Origin: Sulfurimonas hydrogeniphila
Lineage (GTDB): Bacteria; Campylobacterota; Campylobacteria; Campylobacterales; Sulfurimonadaceae
Assembly (NCBI RefSeq): GCF_009068765.1
Contig: NZ_CP035534.1
Span: 2,232,001-2,296,000 of the forward strand
Direction of reading: 5' to 3'
Length of the DNA: 64,000 bases
Program-made: the position numbers and the translations under genes
Part shown: one piece after another, positions 31,240 to 40,590 of the stretch
Layout: each line of letters starts with the position of its first letter
Position numbering within the stretch: the stretch's first letter is position 1
The notes under the pieces: generated by a model
Databases searched by the model: none
What the model was told of the DNA's origin: nothing
What the model saw: the letters and a program-made list of their open reading frames with translations, nothing else

Positions 31240-34035
31240 CTAACGCGGCAAACGCCGGTGCCCTCTTTTGTGCACATAGTTCTTTTTAAAACACGACTGG
31301 CAGATACTGTACTTGGAATTTACCGGCAAAACCGTGCCACAGAGCTTGCAGCTTTGACTCAGCTGTGTCTGCCTGAGTGTCTCTTCTATATATTTGTTCA
31401 AAACACCCCTGTAGGCTCTTGCCTTGTTTTCATCTACAAAGTAGTCATTAAAACGGTAACTCAGCCACAGATACAGCGAAATCTCTTTGACCATATCTTC
31501 AGCGCGCAACAGCTCTTCGGAGGTTTGTGCATACGAACCTGTCAGTTTTGGCGCATGATAATAAACCGGCTCTTTTTTCTCCAAAGCATTGATGTAGCGC
31601 TCATAGGCACTGATGATATAGGCTGATTTTAGCGTCAGCGGCGCGCAGGCAAGATGGTACTTGGTGGCAATATCCAGATCATAACTGTCAACAATGCGGG
31701 AAGCCTCCAGCATATCATCAAGCGAAGCCGCATAAAAAGGTCCGTCAAAGACCATATTTTTGATAAAAAAGCGCAAAATTTCTTCCAAAGAGTTTTCTTC
31801 CAAAATCGTACTGACAAGTTTTATATGTTCCAAATTTGCCATTACTTTAAAGGGCACTTTTATCTCTTTTGCCGGCTTGGTGAAATTTTTCTTGACTACA
31901 TGTAAAGCATCCCCGTGCAGAGCCCCGACATAGCCCTTTTCATGCAAACCGTAACGCCCTGCCCTTCCTGCAATCTGCTGTACCTCCGAAGGAAAGAGAC
32001 TGCGTTGGATTATCCCGTCAAATTTTTCGGCTTTTGAAAAAAGCACCGTTTTTATGGGCAGATTCATCCCCATCGCTATGGCATCGGTGGCAACAAGTAC
32101 CTGCGTTTCGCCTTCTCGAAAACGTCTGGCTTCTTCCCGTCTGACCTCAGGAGAGAGATTGCCGTAGACAACACTCACTTCAAAATCTTTAGAAAAATTC
32201 TGCTTCAGCCGCAGAACATCTTTACGACTAAAAGCGATAATCGCCGTGCCTGCCTCCACATCTTTTGGATGTGTCGGTTTTTCCAAAAGTTCCAAAGGAT
32301 TTTTCCTCTCAAACTCCCGTATCTCCAGCTCTTCACCCAGATACTCTGCCAAAGCGACAATCGCTTCTTTGACATTTGGCGAACCTGTCATAATGACCTC
32401 TTTTGCAGGCGCACCTATAATGGCATTTGCCCATGCCCAGCCGCGGTCACGGTCATCTATCATCTGCACTTCATCTATAACACAGACATCCACATCCACA
32501 TCATAATTCATCATCTCGATTGTAGAACTGATATGTGTCGCTTCATCATCAAGGATCTGCTCCTCACCGGTAATGAGTGAGCTTTCAATGCCCTGTGCTT
32601 TGAGTGTTTCATAACCTTCGAGTGCCAGAAGCCGCAAAGGCGCCAGATAGTAGCCTGTATCTGCCTCTTTGAGATGCTCCATCGCCTCATAGGTTTTGCC
32701 GCTGTTTGTAGGACCGATGTGCAGTATAAGTTTTCTCTGCATACTGCGCGCAATGGGAAAGAGATTTTTAAAATCACGAATAGTCCGCGCAAGCAGTGCT
32801 TCACGCTGTTTTTTAATCAGTTCGTCATGGATAGAGTGTAAAAAACGCCGTGTTATTTTTCTGTGAATTTTAGGCGTTATGTTCAGGGTCTGAGGAAGCA
32901 GTTCGAAAAGATACTCATAGACTCTCGCATGCAGCTCTTCTTGGCTAAAATGCAAAAGCTGGGCATACTCTTCACACTCTTTTACCAAAGCATCAAGTGT
33001 GAGTAAAAATTCATCTTCGTGCTCTTTTTTGACTTCTGCCAAAATAGCATCAAAGTTAAACCTTTTCGCGTTCCATATCTCTTCCAAAAGTCCTTCAAGC
33101 TCTACATGTAACTCCAGTTTATAAGAGATTTTCTGCTCACTGTAGGGGAGGCAAAGCTGCTCATTGACACGAATAAGCACCTCTTCTTCATGCAGCTCCA
33201 CTCCCTCGGCCTCTATTTTAGACTTGACAATTTTTTTTAAAAGTTTCTGTGATATCAGCGGATAGCTCACTTTTGATTTTGGAGGCGAAGCCCGCAGTGC
33301 ATCTAAAATTTCTTTGGTACTCAAATAGGCATGCGGATATTTCAAATTGCTTAAAAAATTATTAATATTCTCCTGCTTTTGTTCCACAACCGAAACTTTG
33401 TCCTGCCCTATCTTTTGCACAATCGCATCAAAATCCGTTGTTTCAAGGTATTCATACGCATAGGGTTTTGTTTTGAGTGTCAAAATCTTGTGAAAATGCT
33501 GTTCGTAGAGTTCGTACTTCAGCGAGGCATTAAATTCAAAGCAGTCATCCAGATCAAAAAGTCCCTCAAGTTCACGTTCTAATCTCTCTTTTTTCATCTC
33601 AAAACGGATATGACGCAAAGATGATTCCATTTTTTCTATGGTTATTTTTTTGCTTCTTACATGTAAATAGGCTTCTCGCAGACGCACGGCCTCTTCCTGG
33701 CTTACATCAAGTTCTTCCAAAAGTGCGTTAATTTTGTCTTCTCTGTCAAAAACAACTTCTTTTTTTGGCTTCTCAGACTTGTACACCCGTCCGTCACTCT
33801 CAAAAAAGTTGAGTATATCATGGCGCATACCGCTGTCTGCCTCGCTCCAAATCATTCGGAGTGTTTTTACCATCAGCGTTTTGTTATGCTCTATATCATA
33901 TATGCCCAGTGTTGCAAAAAGCTCACTGAGGGTTTTACCCTCCACCCGTTCAATCCCCACATCAAAGGGGTCATCATCAAAATATTTTCTAATTCTCTGG
34001 TTAATTTTACTGTTTTTTTTATTTTTTCTTGCCAT
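31240..34035 (-). CDS. SUV3-like DEAD/H RNA helicase with a C-terminal Cys4 motif
   Basis: 931 residues. The N-terminal 400 are mostly helical and of unknown role. Helicase core: LHIGPTNSGKTYEAMEHLKE (Walker A), VCVIDEVQMIDDRDRGWAWA (DEVQ in place of DEAD), VIMTGSP, FSRKDVLRLKQNF, VLVATDAIAMGMNLPIKTVL, QIAGRAGRYG. These are the mitochondrial SUV3 type of motifs. The C-terminus has CKLCGTVLPVNSKYSICQSC, a zinc-binding knuckle, then a basic tail. Large for a bacterial member. ATG stands seven bases after a minus-strand TATAAT (34043-34048). RNA turnover role is inferred. Confidence 0.85.
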   Translation of the reverse strand: MARKNKKNSKINQRIRKYFDDDPFDVGIERVEGKTLSELFATLGIYDIEHNKTLMVKTLRMIWSEADSGMRHDILNFFESDGRVYKSEKPKKEVVFDREDKINALLEELDVSQEEAVRLREAYLHVRSKKITIEKMESSLRHIRFEMKKERLERELEGLFDLDDCFEFNASLKYELYEQHFHKILTLKTKPYAYEYLETTDFDAIVQKIGQDKVSVVEQKQENINNFLSNLKYPHAYLSTKEILDALRASPPKSKVSYPLISQKLLKKIVKSKIEAEGVELHEEEVLIRVNEQLCLPYSEQKISYKLELHVELEGLLEEIWNAKRFNFDAILAEVKKEHEDEFLLTLDALVKECEEYAQLLHFSQEELHARVYEYLFELLPQTLNITPKIHRKITRRFLHSIHDELIKKQREALLARTIRDFKNLFPIARSMQRKLILHIGPTNSGKTYEAMEHLKEADTGYYLAPLRLLALEGYETLKAQGIESSLITGEEQILDDEATHISSTIEMMNYDVDVDVCVIDEVQMIDDRDRGWAWANAIIGAPAKEVIMTGSPNVKEAIVALAEYLGEELEIREFERKNPLELLEKPTHPKDVEAGTAIIAFSRKDVLRLKQNFSKDFEVSVVYGNLSPEVRREEARRFREGETQVLVATDAIAMGMNLPIKTVLFSKAEKFDGIIQRSLFPSEVQQIAGRAGRYGLHEKGYVGALHGDALHVVKKNFTKPAKEIKVPFKVMANLEHIKLVSTILEENSLEEILRFFIKNMVFDGPFYAASLDDMLEASRIVDSYDLDIATKYHLACAPLTLKSAYIISAYERYINALEKKEPVYYHAPKLTGSYAQTSEELLRAEDMVKEISLYLWLSYRFNDYFVDENKARAYRGVLNKYIEETLRQTQLSQSCKLCGTVLPVNSKYSICQSCFKKNYVHKRGHRRLPR

Positions 34036-34042
34036 AAAAGAG

Positions 34043-34048
34043 ATTATA
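34043..34048 (-). promoter_or_regulatory. -10 box before the SUV3-like gene
   Basis: TATAAT on the minus strand with a gap of seven bases to the ATG at 34035 and no ribosome site. Confidence 0.45.
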
Positions 34049-34083
34049 ACACAAGTTTAGCAGCTTTATGGCTCAAAAGCCTG

Positions 34084-34284
34084 ACAGCCCGCACTGAAGT
34101 ATCGCTTCCAAAATAAATACACAACCTCCTAGGAATCGGTACTTCAGTGCCGACTGTTGCAACATCTCTGCCACTCTCAGCCCACCCTAAAGGATGGGTT
34201 CCGAAACTCTACTCAGCTCCTAGGAATCGGTACTTCAGTGCCGACTGTTACAACTTCCCTGCCACTCTCAACCCGCACTGAAGT
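34084..34284. repeat. Intergenic hairpin repeats left of the IS
   Basis: Hairpins at 34137-34152 and 34228-34243 (CGGTAC-TTCA-GTGCCG, 91 bases apart), an inverted partner at about 34182-34199 (CCCACCC-TAAA-GGATGGG), a degenerate one at about 34089-34103, and the left half of one more (34272-34284) that is cut by the IS. Intergenic, between the SUV3-like gene and the rhodanese-like gene. Confidence 0.9.
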
Positions 34285-35694
34285 CATAAGTATCTACACA
34301 ACTTAAAACTCCATCTGCATAAAGTCATTGAGTTCTTTTTTAATGCTATGGAGTTCTTCAATATCATAAAGTTCAAGCATATCCATAGCAGAGAAGAAGT
34401 TCCATAAACCTGCTAACAGAGCCGGAGAGGTAGATATCTTCTTTCTTGCTACCAATCTCCCGCTTAATCGAACTAAAAACTTTCTAATTGCCAGCATGTT
34501 TTTACTATTTGTATGTTCAATTTCCCATACAAGCAAACAGGCATAAGAGGCAACAAACAAGCGTTTAAATATAGCCTGTGCACTCTCTTGCTGCCATTTT
34601 TCCAAATTAAACCCTGAGCTTTTTAACAGTTTAAAATACGTTTCTATATTCCATCTGTAATAATACCACAATCCTATCCTTGTTATATCAACATCTTTTG
34701 GAAGATTGCTTAACAGAAGCCAGGTAGCAACTGTATTGTTCTTCTCATCTATGAGTCTTTGGACTATAAATCTGTTTTTTATTGGCTTGCCTTTTACTTT
34801 TTGTTTTATTGTTTTACCTTGTGGCGTATCTGTCTTTTGATAGCTGTCTCTTGTTATAAGTATATCTACCGTATTAACATAAATTTTTACTTTTTTATTT
34901 TGATACTGTATAGTTTTTACATATTTGCCTTTATCCATTTTTTTGGACAACTCTTTTTGGGTAATATCTTCATCTTCATACCTGACTTTGACATTGTCTA
35001 ATGCTCGTACTATATATAAATCCTCTTTTTGCAGTCCTCTGAAAAACCCCGCACTGTCTGCTTCTCTGTCAATTACATGTACAATTTTCTTTTGTATGTT
35101 GAGGGATTGATTGATATAAGCTATTCTTTGTGTTAATTCACCGAGATGGGTAAGATGACTCTTCATTGTAGGATTATAGCTTGAGAGCACTTTATCTTGT
35201 GTCTTTAGGTTCTGTACCAAGGGAAGGATTGGTTTGCCGCTGCTGCTCTCAATTGCAAGGGAACTTTGCAACTCATATCCTCTTGATGAAGCATTATTTA
35301 CATTGCTTCTGCGTTTTCGTATACAATCTGTTTTTGCCGTATGGTTTTTATAATTTATGAGTGACCAGTCATGGGCTACAAGTATATATTCATCACTGCT
35401 TTTATTAATAGTTTTAATCCCTCTTGTAAGCATTGGCTCATTGAGTGACTCTATATCTACATGCTCATTATTGTAAAATCTCCAAGCACTTTGTGCTTGT
35501 GAAAATCCTTCAGTCTTTTGTAGCAGGTTTAATCCATTGGTACTGTGTTGTTTATGATTCATATGACTTTTTACCAGTCTCATATATCTTTTTTTTTAAA
35601 CGCTCTTCCATTGCATAAACTCTCTTGTTTTTTAAAATCTTATGCAATATCTATTCCGCTTTCTTTGCTTTTTTGAGTTGTGTAGATACTTATG
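34285..35694 (-). mobile_element. IS4-family insertion sequence, 1410 bases, complete
   Basis: Perfect 19-base ends CATAAGTATCTACACAACT (34285-34303) and its complement (35676-35694), extendable with one mismatch. The flanks are an eight-base duplication ACTGAAGT (34277-34284 and 35695-35702). Removing the element and one copy restores the hairpin CCCGC-ACTGAAGT-ACGGG of the local repeat family, so it jumped into the loop of a repeat. One intact transposase gene inside. Confidence 0.93.
34303..35583 (-). CDS. IS4-family DDE transposase
   Basis: 426 residues, full length. First Asp in EYILVAHDWSLINYK, second in VHVIDREADSAGFFRGL, and the Glu in the Y(2)R(3)E(6)K signature YYYRWNIETYFKLLK. No frameshift or stop, so the enzyme may be active. 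Its last residues reach the left terminal repeat. Contains a variant ATTACATGTACA at 35073. Confidence 0.93.
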   Translation of the reverse strand: MRLVKSHMNHKQHSTNGLNLLQKTEGFSQAQSAWRFYNNEHVDIESLNEPMLTRGIKTINKSSDEYILVAHDWSLINYKNHTAKTDCIRKRRSNVNNASSRGYELQSSLAIESSSGKPILPLVQNLKTQDKVLSSYNPTMKSHLTHLGELTQRIAYINQSLNIQKKIVHVIDREADSAGFFRGLQKEDLYIVRALDNVKVRYEDEDITQKELSKKMDKGKYVKTIQYQNKKVKIYVNTVDILITRDSYQKTDTPQGKTIKQKVKGKPIKNRFIVQRLIDEKNNTVATWLLLSNLPKDVDITRIGLWYYYRWNIETYFKLLKSSGFNLEKWQQESAQAIFKRLFVASYACLLVWEIEHTNSKNMLAIRKFLVRLSGRLVARKKISTSPALLAGLWNFFSAMDMLELYDIEELHSIKKELNDFMQMEF

Positions 35695-35759
35695 ACTGAA
35701 GTACGGGTTCCGAAAAAAGCCTAATCTTACTGCTTCAATAAAATATAAAAAAGCTGTTA

Positions 35760-35765
35760 TATAAT
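35760..35765 (+). promoter_or_regulatory. -10 box before the rhodanese-like gene
   Basis: TATAAT with six bases to the ATG at 35772 and no ribosome site. The rest of 35695-35771 is the right half of the interrupted hairpin repeat and AT-rich spacer. Confidence 0.45.
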
Positions 35766-35771
35766 GACCGC

Positions 35772-36092
35772 ATGAATTATCCTGACGAATGGACGCAAAA
35801 AGAGTTTTTGCAAAATAAGAAAAAACTGGAACAAGAAGGTGTGGATGTCGTGCTTGTTGACACTGTTTTAGCACCCATAGAAAAAGCAGACACAGTAACC
35901 TACAATCCTTATGAACTTAAACAATACCCCAAAGGGAGTGTCTTTGTTTTTTACTGCGATTCCGGCAAGGCGACACTTGATCGGCTCAAAGAGTACAAAG
36001 AAAAATTTCCGAATCACCACTGTATTTCCCTTAAAGGCGGTCGAGGATACTGGAGAAAAAATATGATGCTACTGGATGAAAACGATGCATAA
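35772..36092 (+). CDS. Rhodanese-like single-domain protein
   Basis: 106 residues. FVFYCDSGKATLDRLKEYKE with the candidate active Cys at about residue 62 and ISLKGGRGYWRKNMML near the end follow the pattern of rhodanese homology domains (YCxxGxR.. and GGxxxW). It lacks the Arg typical of the active loop of true sulfurtransferases. Short N-terminus, no signal peptide. Overlaps the DUF309 gene by 17 bases. Confidence 0.7.
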   Translation: MNYPDEWTQKEFLQNKKKLEQEGVDVVLVDTVLAPIEKADTVTYNPYELKQYPKGSVFVFYCDSGKATLDRLKEYKEKFPNHHCISLKGGRGYWRKNMMLLDENDA

Positions 36093-36399
36093 ACATATCA
36101 ACGAATTTATAAAATGCCTCGAAGAAGAGCGTTATTATGATGCTCATGAAGCATTGGAAGCAGCCTGGTTTCCCCGACGTTTCGAAAAAGACAAAGAGGT
36201 CAAACTGCTCAAAGGCTTCATCAATGCCGCTGTCAGTTTTGAGCTGGTAAAGCGAGGCAGGGAAAAACAGAGCAAAAAGGTCTGGGCAAATTACCTCAAA
36301 TACAGACCTTTTCTTTTTGAAATAGACTCACAATATCAAAACAGTTATTATCAGCTTTCACGGCTTGTGGAAACTATAAAGCCTAAGAGTCGGCACTGA
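36076..36399 (+). CDS. DUF309 protein
   Basis: 107 residues, all helical. YYDAHEALEAAWFPRRFEKD and LLKGFINAAVSFELVKRGRE form the DUF309 motif (HExLE.xW and QG/KGxIxxA). Function unknown. Starts inside the rhodanese-like gene at 36076 or 36085. A repeat block begins at its stop codon. Confidence 0.85.
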   Translation: MKTMHKHINEFIKCLEEERYYDAHEALEAAWFPRRFEKDKEVKLLKGFINAAVSFELVKRGREKQSKKVWANYLKYRPFLFEIDSQYQNSYYQLSRLVETIKPKSRH

Positions 36400-36625
36400 A
36401 GTACCGATTCCGGTATCTTCCAGAGATTAGCCTGTGCAGCTTTTCGGAACCCGTACTTTCTATGCGAAAGCATGACTTGTGAGAAAAACTAAATTTTTTT
36501 CTGCGGTGCGGGCTGAGGGCGGCAGGAAAGTTGCAACAGTCGGTACTGAAGTACCGATTCCGGTATCTTCCAAAGATGAGCCTGTGCAGCTTTTTCGGAA
36601 CCCGTACTTTAGTGCGGGCGAGCGT
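36388..36625. repeat. Intergenic hairpin repeats with a nested loop insert
   Basis: Two CGGYAC-TGAA-GTACCG hairpins (about 36392 and 36541), two CCCGTAC/GTGCGGG hairpins of opposite orientation. The first of these carries a 49-base insert in its loop (36457-36505) while the second (about 36600-36617) has the normal four-base loop TTTA. The two halves are otherwise near-copies of each other, about 150 bases apart. The right end supplies the last codons and the stop of the MFS gene. Confidence 0.9.
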
Positions 36626-37754
36626 GGCGGGACAGATGTTCCCCTTTGTGCTGCCTTACAGCCATAAACAGCAAAAATGCTCCAAATGCCATCAGACTTG
36701 AGGTTAAAAAGAGATATTTCGGATAATACTCATACACATATCCGGCAATAAGCGCGCCGCTGAGTCCTCCAAAACCGTAAGTTATTCCGGAAAAAAACTG
36801 CTGAGAGAGACTTTTGTGTCTGTAGCGCTGAAACAGATAGCTGATCGCGGCTGTATGAAACAGGGCAAAACTCAGAGCATGCAGGGCCTGGGAGAAAAAC
36901 AGTATCGCCAAATTTTCAGGAAATGCAAAAACTAAAAACCAACGCAGTACCGTTGCCAGTGCCGTAAAGCGTAACAGGTTGAGTAAATTTCCCTGCAACA
37001 GTCCCCCTTGAAAGAAAAACATCCCTACTTCAATAAGTACGCCAAAACTCCACAAATAGATTGTCATATCCAAACTGATACCGTGATCCGTTTCATAAAT
37101 GGTAAAAAAGTTATAAAAGGAGCCAAAGCTCATCTGCACCAGAACAAGTCCGCCCCAGAGTTGCCAGTCTTTGAAGATATCTATATCATTAGAGATACTT
37201 TTCTCTTTTACATAACTGGTGTCAGGCGCGCGGCAAAGCACCAAATAGGCTACAAAAGCAGTCAAAAGGCTCAAAACAAACAAAAAATCCAAGGCAACAT
37301 AGGCCGAACTTAAAAACCTGACCAGCACAAGCGCAACAACGATAAAGCCCACAGAACCAAAAAGCCGTACTTTTCCGTAACGCTCTTTGCCGATGGTATG
37401 CAAAGAGATAACCTCCACAAAAGGCAGCATCAGGCTCATACCCAATCCAAGAAATATGTTTGAAAGCAGCAAGGCATAAAAGTGTTCCAAGGAGAGATAA
37501 AAAGAGAGCGTACTTGCAATAACGGTCAATAATGAAAATTTAAAAACAGCAGCATTGAGCGTCAGTCCACGCAAAAACAAAAAAGGCAGAATAAAACGCA
37601 CCAAAGGAGATGCCGCAAAAATAATCCCTATCTCACTTGCATCATAGCCGACACCGCTGAGAATTTTTGGCAAAAATATAATATATATTCCCACTATGGA
37701 AAAATAAAAATAGTAAAAAAGAGATAACAGAGCAAACATAAACTTCCTTATCAC
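36609..37754 (-). CDS. MFS transporter
   Basis: 381 residues, about 12 membrane helices. SIVGIYIIFLPKILSGVGYD, SEIGIIFAASPLVRFILPF at the N-terminus and LHALSFALFHTAAISYLFQR in helix 8-9 resemble the HcaT/MFS_1-like nucleoside/aromatic-acid-type group. Substrate unknown. The extreme C-terminus (GEHLSRHARPH) and the stop codon are encoded by the hairpin repeat, so the repeat insertion has probably replaced the original end of the protein. Confidence 0.85.
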   Translation of the reverse strand: MIRKFMFALLSLFYYFYFSIVGIYIIFLPKILSGVGYDASEIGIIFAASPLVRFILPFLFLRGLTLNAAVFKFSLLTVIASTLSFYLSLEHFYALLLSNIFLGLGMSLMLPFVEVISLHTIGKERYGKVRLFGSVGFIVVALVLVRFLSSAYVALDFLFVLSLLTAFVAYLVLCRAPDTSYVKEKSISNDIDIFKDWQLWGGLVLVQMSFGSFYNFFTIYETDHGISLDMTIYLWSFGVLIEVGMFFFQGGLLQGNLLNLLRFTALATVLRWFLVFAFPENLAILFFSQALHALSFALFHTAAISYLFQRYRHKSLSQQFFSGITYGFGGLSGALIAGYVYEYYPKYLFLTSSLMAFGAFLLFMAVRQHKGEHLSRHARPH

Positions 37755-37820
37755 AAATTATAGCAATAATCCAATAAAGATATGCTACAATATTTTCAAC
37801 AAATAAAGGAGAGAGCTAAA

Positions 37821-38306
37821 ATGGAACGAACATTAGGCGAAAACGATTTTATTGTCTCTAAAACAGATACAAAAGGTCGACTGACCTATGTCAATAAAAT
37901 CTTTATTGACTTAGCGGAATACAGAGAGGAAGAACTTCTCGGAAAACCTCATAACATTGTCCGTCATCCGGATATGCCAAAGGCAATTTTTAAACTTTTA
38001 TGGGACAGAGTTCAGGCAAAAGAAGAGATTTTTGCCTATGTCATCAACAGCACAAAAAACAATAATTCCTACTGGGTCTACGCCAATGTCACACCCTCTT
38101 TGGATGAACGCGGCAATACCGTAGGATACTACTCTGTAAGAAGAAAGCCAAACCCTGAAGCACTTAAGGTTATCAAACCGCTCTATGCACAAATGCTTCA
38201 GGCAGAAAGAAGCGGCGGTATGGATGCAAGTATGAAAATTTTAACAGATTTATTGAATAAGGAAGGAGTCAGCTATGATGAGTATATCATCTCTCTTCAA
38301 AAATAA
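37821..38306 (+). CDS. PAS-domain protein, Aer/CetB-like
   Basis: 161 residues from [20 protein letters not shown], with AAGGAGAG just upstream; the longer start at 37782 is less likely. A single PAS domain: [40 protein letters not shown] and [20 protein letters not shown], the FAD-binding type seen in Aer and CetB. No membrane helix. The downstream MCP overlaps its stop, so a two-part energy taxis receptor is likely. Confidence 0.88.
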   Translation: MERTLGENDFIVSKTDTKGRLTYVNKIFIDLAEYREEELLGKPHNIVRHPDMPKAIFKLLWDRVQAKEEIFAYVINSTKNNNSYWVYANVTPSLDERGNTVGYYSVRRKPNPEALKVIKPLYAQMLQAERSGGMDASMKILTDLLNKEGVSYDEYIISLQK

Positions 38307-39711
38307 CCAGGCTTTATTGCTTTTTGTAACACTTTTAGGCGTTGGTGTCTACAGCCTGCTGAGTGCAAATTACATTGTAGGCGGACTTGTTTTGCTTATA
38401 GTAATTGTGGCACTCTTTATTCCTGGGGGAACAGCTTCAAAGAGTTCAACCGTTATGGACAAACTCGAAGAGATTTTAATACAGGCTGCGCAGGGAAAAC
38501 TCGAAGGACGCATTACACACATTCCAAATGACAACTCTTATGATGCTAAAATCGCCTGGGCACTCAACGATATGCTTGACCAGGTAGAAGCGTTTATGCG
38601 TGATATCGCAACAACGATAGAGTGTGCTTCATCTGGAAAAACATACAGACACACCTATCCGCAAGGACTGCAGGGGCTGTTTCATACTACCGCCGCTCAA
38701 GTCAACACAGCCATAGAGGCAATCGCAAGCGGATACAGAAGAAAACTGCAGGCCGAACTCTCTGCTAAATTTGCTACACTAGGTGGAGGTATCGGCGAAG
38801 GGCTTTCTATCATTCAGGCAGATTTAACCACTTCTTCCGGTGAAGCAGAAAGAATCGTTAATGTTTCCGAACAAACAGCAGAAAAAGCTTCGGGAAGTCT
38901 TAACAGTGTTCTTGAAATAGGGCAAAGACTGGGCTCTCTTGTGGAGCTTATATCTTCGTCACACGAAGGCATTGTTAATCTTGAAGGGCGCTCACGGGAT
39001 ATTTCAGAGGTTGTAGGTCTTATCAAAGACATCGCTGACCAGACTAACCTGCTTGCGCTCAATGCAGCCATAGAAGCAGCCCGTGCAGGTGAACACGGCC
39101 GCGGTTTTGCCGTGGTTGCCGATGAGGTAAGAAAACTTGCCGAACGTACCCAAAAAGCAACCACAGAGATAGAAATCAACATTTCCACGCTTCAGCAAGA
39201 GGCAAACGATATGCGAACAAACTCTGATGAGATTACAAGTATCGCCCATGAGTCAAGTGAAGTAATTCATGAGTTTGAAAATACCTTTAGTGAACTCAAT
39301 GAGCTTGCAAATGCCGCGCATACGACAGCTATCGGTATTCAAAATCGTCTCTTTACTACACTTGTCAAGGTTGACCATATTTTATTTAAATCAAATGCTT
39401 ATTCAGCTGTACTCAACGAAGATGCAAGCAAAGAGTTTCCGGATCACAAACACTGTAGAATGGGGCAATGGTATCTCAGTACAGGCAAAGAACGCTTTGG
39501 AAACACTTCTGCCTTTAAGAAAATGGATACACCGCATGCGACTGTGCATGATGCAGTGACCAAAAACATGGTTTTTGTCAAAGAAGGAAGCGTGCTTAAA
39601 TCCAATCATCCTGATATCATAGTAGAAAACTTTAAAAGAATGGAAGATGCTTCGCATGAACTTTTTAAAGATTTAAATCTCATGATAAAAGAGTATGAAG
39701 AAACAAGGTAA
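38275..39711 (+). CDS. Chemoreceptor with CZB domain, partner of the PAS protein
   Basis: 478 residues (start 38275 or 38278). One membrane hairpin (about 12-45) without a large periplasmic part, a HAMP-like linker, the signalling region with [20 protein letters not shown], and a C-terminal CZB zinc-binding domain (about 365-478): [37 protein letters not shown]-like [12 protein letters not shown] domains sense zinc or hypochlorous acid in known cases. Overlaps the PAS gene by about 30 bases, as in CetA/CetB-like pairs. Confidence 0.88.
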   Translation: MMSISSLFKNNQALLLFVTLLGVGVYSLLSANYIVGGLVLLIVIVALFIPGGTASKSSTVMDKLEEILIQAAQGKLEGRITHIPNDNSYDAKIAWALNDMLDQVEAFMRDIATTIECASSGKTYRHTYPQGLQGLFHTTAAQVNTAIEAIASGYRRKLQAELSAKFATLGGGIGEGLSIIQADLTTSSGEAERIVNVSEQTAEKASGSLNSVLEIGQRLGSLVELISSSHEGIVNLEGRSRDISEVVGLIKDIADQTNLLALNAAIEAARAGEHGRGFAVVADEVRKLAERTQKATTEIEINISTLQQEANDMRTNSDEITSIAHESSEVIHEFENTFSELNELANAAHTTAIGIQNRLFTTLVKVDHILFKSNAYSAVLNEDASKEFPDHKHCRMGQWYLSTGKERFGNTSAFKKMDTPHATVHDAVTKNMVFVKEGSVLKSNHPDIIVENFKRMEDASHELFKDLNLMIKEYEETR

Positions 39712-39816
39712 TTTATCGCTATTTACCTAACATTTACTTATAATAAATATAATTCTATATCTCAATTATGTTTTTCCCCTTTCATAAGAGAGATATTTAC
39801 TCCTATAAATTTTTAA

Positions 39817-39854
39817 AACAGCCGAGTTTTCCCCCTTTTTTACTCTCGGCTGTT
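39817..39854 (+). terminator. Rho-independent terminator after the MCP gene
   Basis: AACAGCCGAG and CTCGGCTGTT (39817-39826, 39845-39854) pair perfectly over an 18-base loop and are followed by TTTCC. It precedes the MNT start and shows that the longer MNT reading frame from 39768 is not translated. Confidence 0.8.
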
Positions 39855-39905
39855 TTTCCTCCCTTTAAGCCCATTCAAAAAAGAAATATGATATTATTCC
39901 TCATT

Positions 39906-40211
39906 ATGTATTTAACGAAAAATAAAAAAGTAACTTTTATTCACACTATTACAAAGAAACTCTCCCAATTTTCAGAGATAAACAGTGTTGTGCTCTTTGG
40001 CTCTTTTTTATCTTCCCAAAATCCAAATGATATTGATATTGCGGTCATACAAAACTCAGATGACAACTTTTTAACGCTTTCTCTAAAATACAGAAAGGTA
40101 TTGCGTGAAATTTCCAAAATCATTCCTATAGATATAATTCCCATTAAAGAGGATGCAAAAGGTGTTTTCTTGGATGAAATTTATAAAGGAAAAGTTGTTT
40201 ATGAAAGATGA
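39906..40211 (+). CDS. MNT-type minimal nucleotidyltransferase (antitoxin-like)
   Basis: 101 residues. INSVVLFGSFLSSQNPNDID contains the GSxxxxxxxxDID nucleotidyltransferase motif. In characterised pairs MNT proteins add AMP to a partner HEPN toxin and block it. Start 39906 is chosen because a terminator lies upstream; an ATG at 39889 is possible. The stop overlaps the HEPN gene by 11 bases. Confidence 0.8.
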   Translation: MYLTKNKKVTFIHTITKKLSQFSEINSVVLFGSFLSSQNPNDIDIAVIQNSDDNFLTLSLKYRKVLREISKIIPIDIIPIKEDAKGVFLDEIYKGKVVYER

Positions 40212-40587
40212 GACAAAGAAATGGCTTGTTTTTGCAGATGAAAATTTTCAATCAGCTAAGATTTTATTAAAAAGTCATCTCTATAATCCATCCCTGCAAA
40301 ACACACAGCAAGCAATAGAAAAATATATAAAAGCATATTTAATTGAATATGGAATAAAGTTACAAAAAACACATAGTATATTATCTCTCAATGAAAAACT
40401 TAAAAAAGAGAATGTATTATTAACTATTACAGAAGATGAAATTGACCTGATAGACACTATTTACCTTTCATCCAAATATCCTTTTGGTTCAGTACTGCCT
40501 GATTTTGAACCAAATGAAAAAATTACCCTACAGTGTATCCAAATAGCGCAACAGGTTCAAGTTGATATTAAGAAATATCTCTCTTAG
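40201..40587 (+). CDS. HEPN-domain protein (toxin-like partner)
   Basis: 128 residues from MKDETKKWLVFADENFQSAK, all helical. SLQNTQQAIEKYIKAYLIEY and LQKTHSILSLNEKLKKEN are the HEPN pattern (kTHxL). The RX4-6H RNase motif is not obvious, so this copy may belong to the non-nuclease group. Overlaps the MNT gene; four bases separate it from the radical SAM gene. Confidence 0.8.
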   Translation: MKDETKKWLVFADENFQSAKILLKSHLYNPSLQNTQQAIEKYIKAYLIEYGIKLQKTHSILSLNEKLKKENVLLTITEDEIDLIDTIYLSSKYPFGSVLPDFEPNEKITLQCIQIAQQVQVDIKKYLS

Positions 40588-40590
40588 CAA

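Noticed and set aside
34084-36625. CRISPR array, because of the evenly spaced repeats
   Set aside because: The units are 81-91 bases apart, are themselves hairpins in both orientations, the intervening sequence is conserved and not unique, and there are no cas genes.
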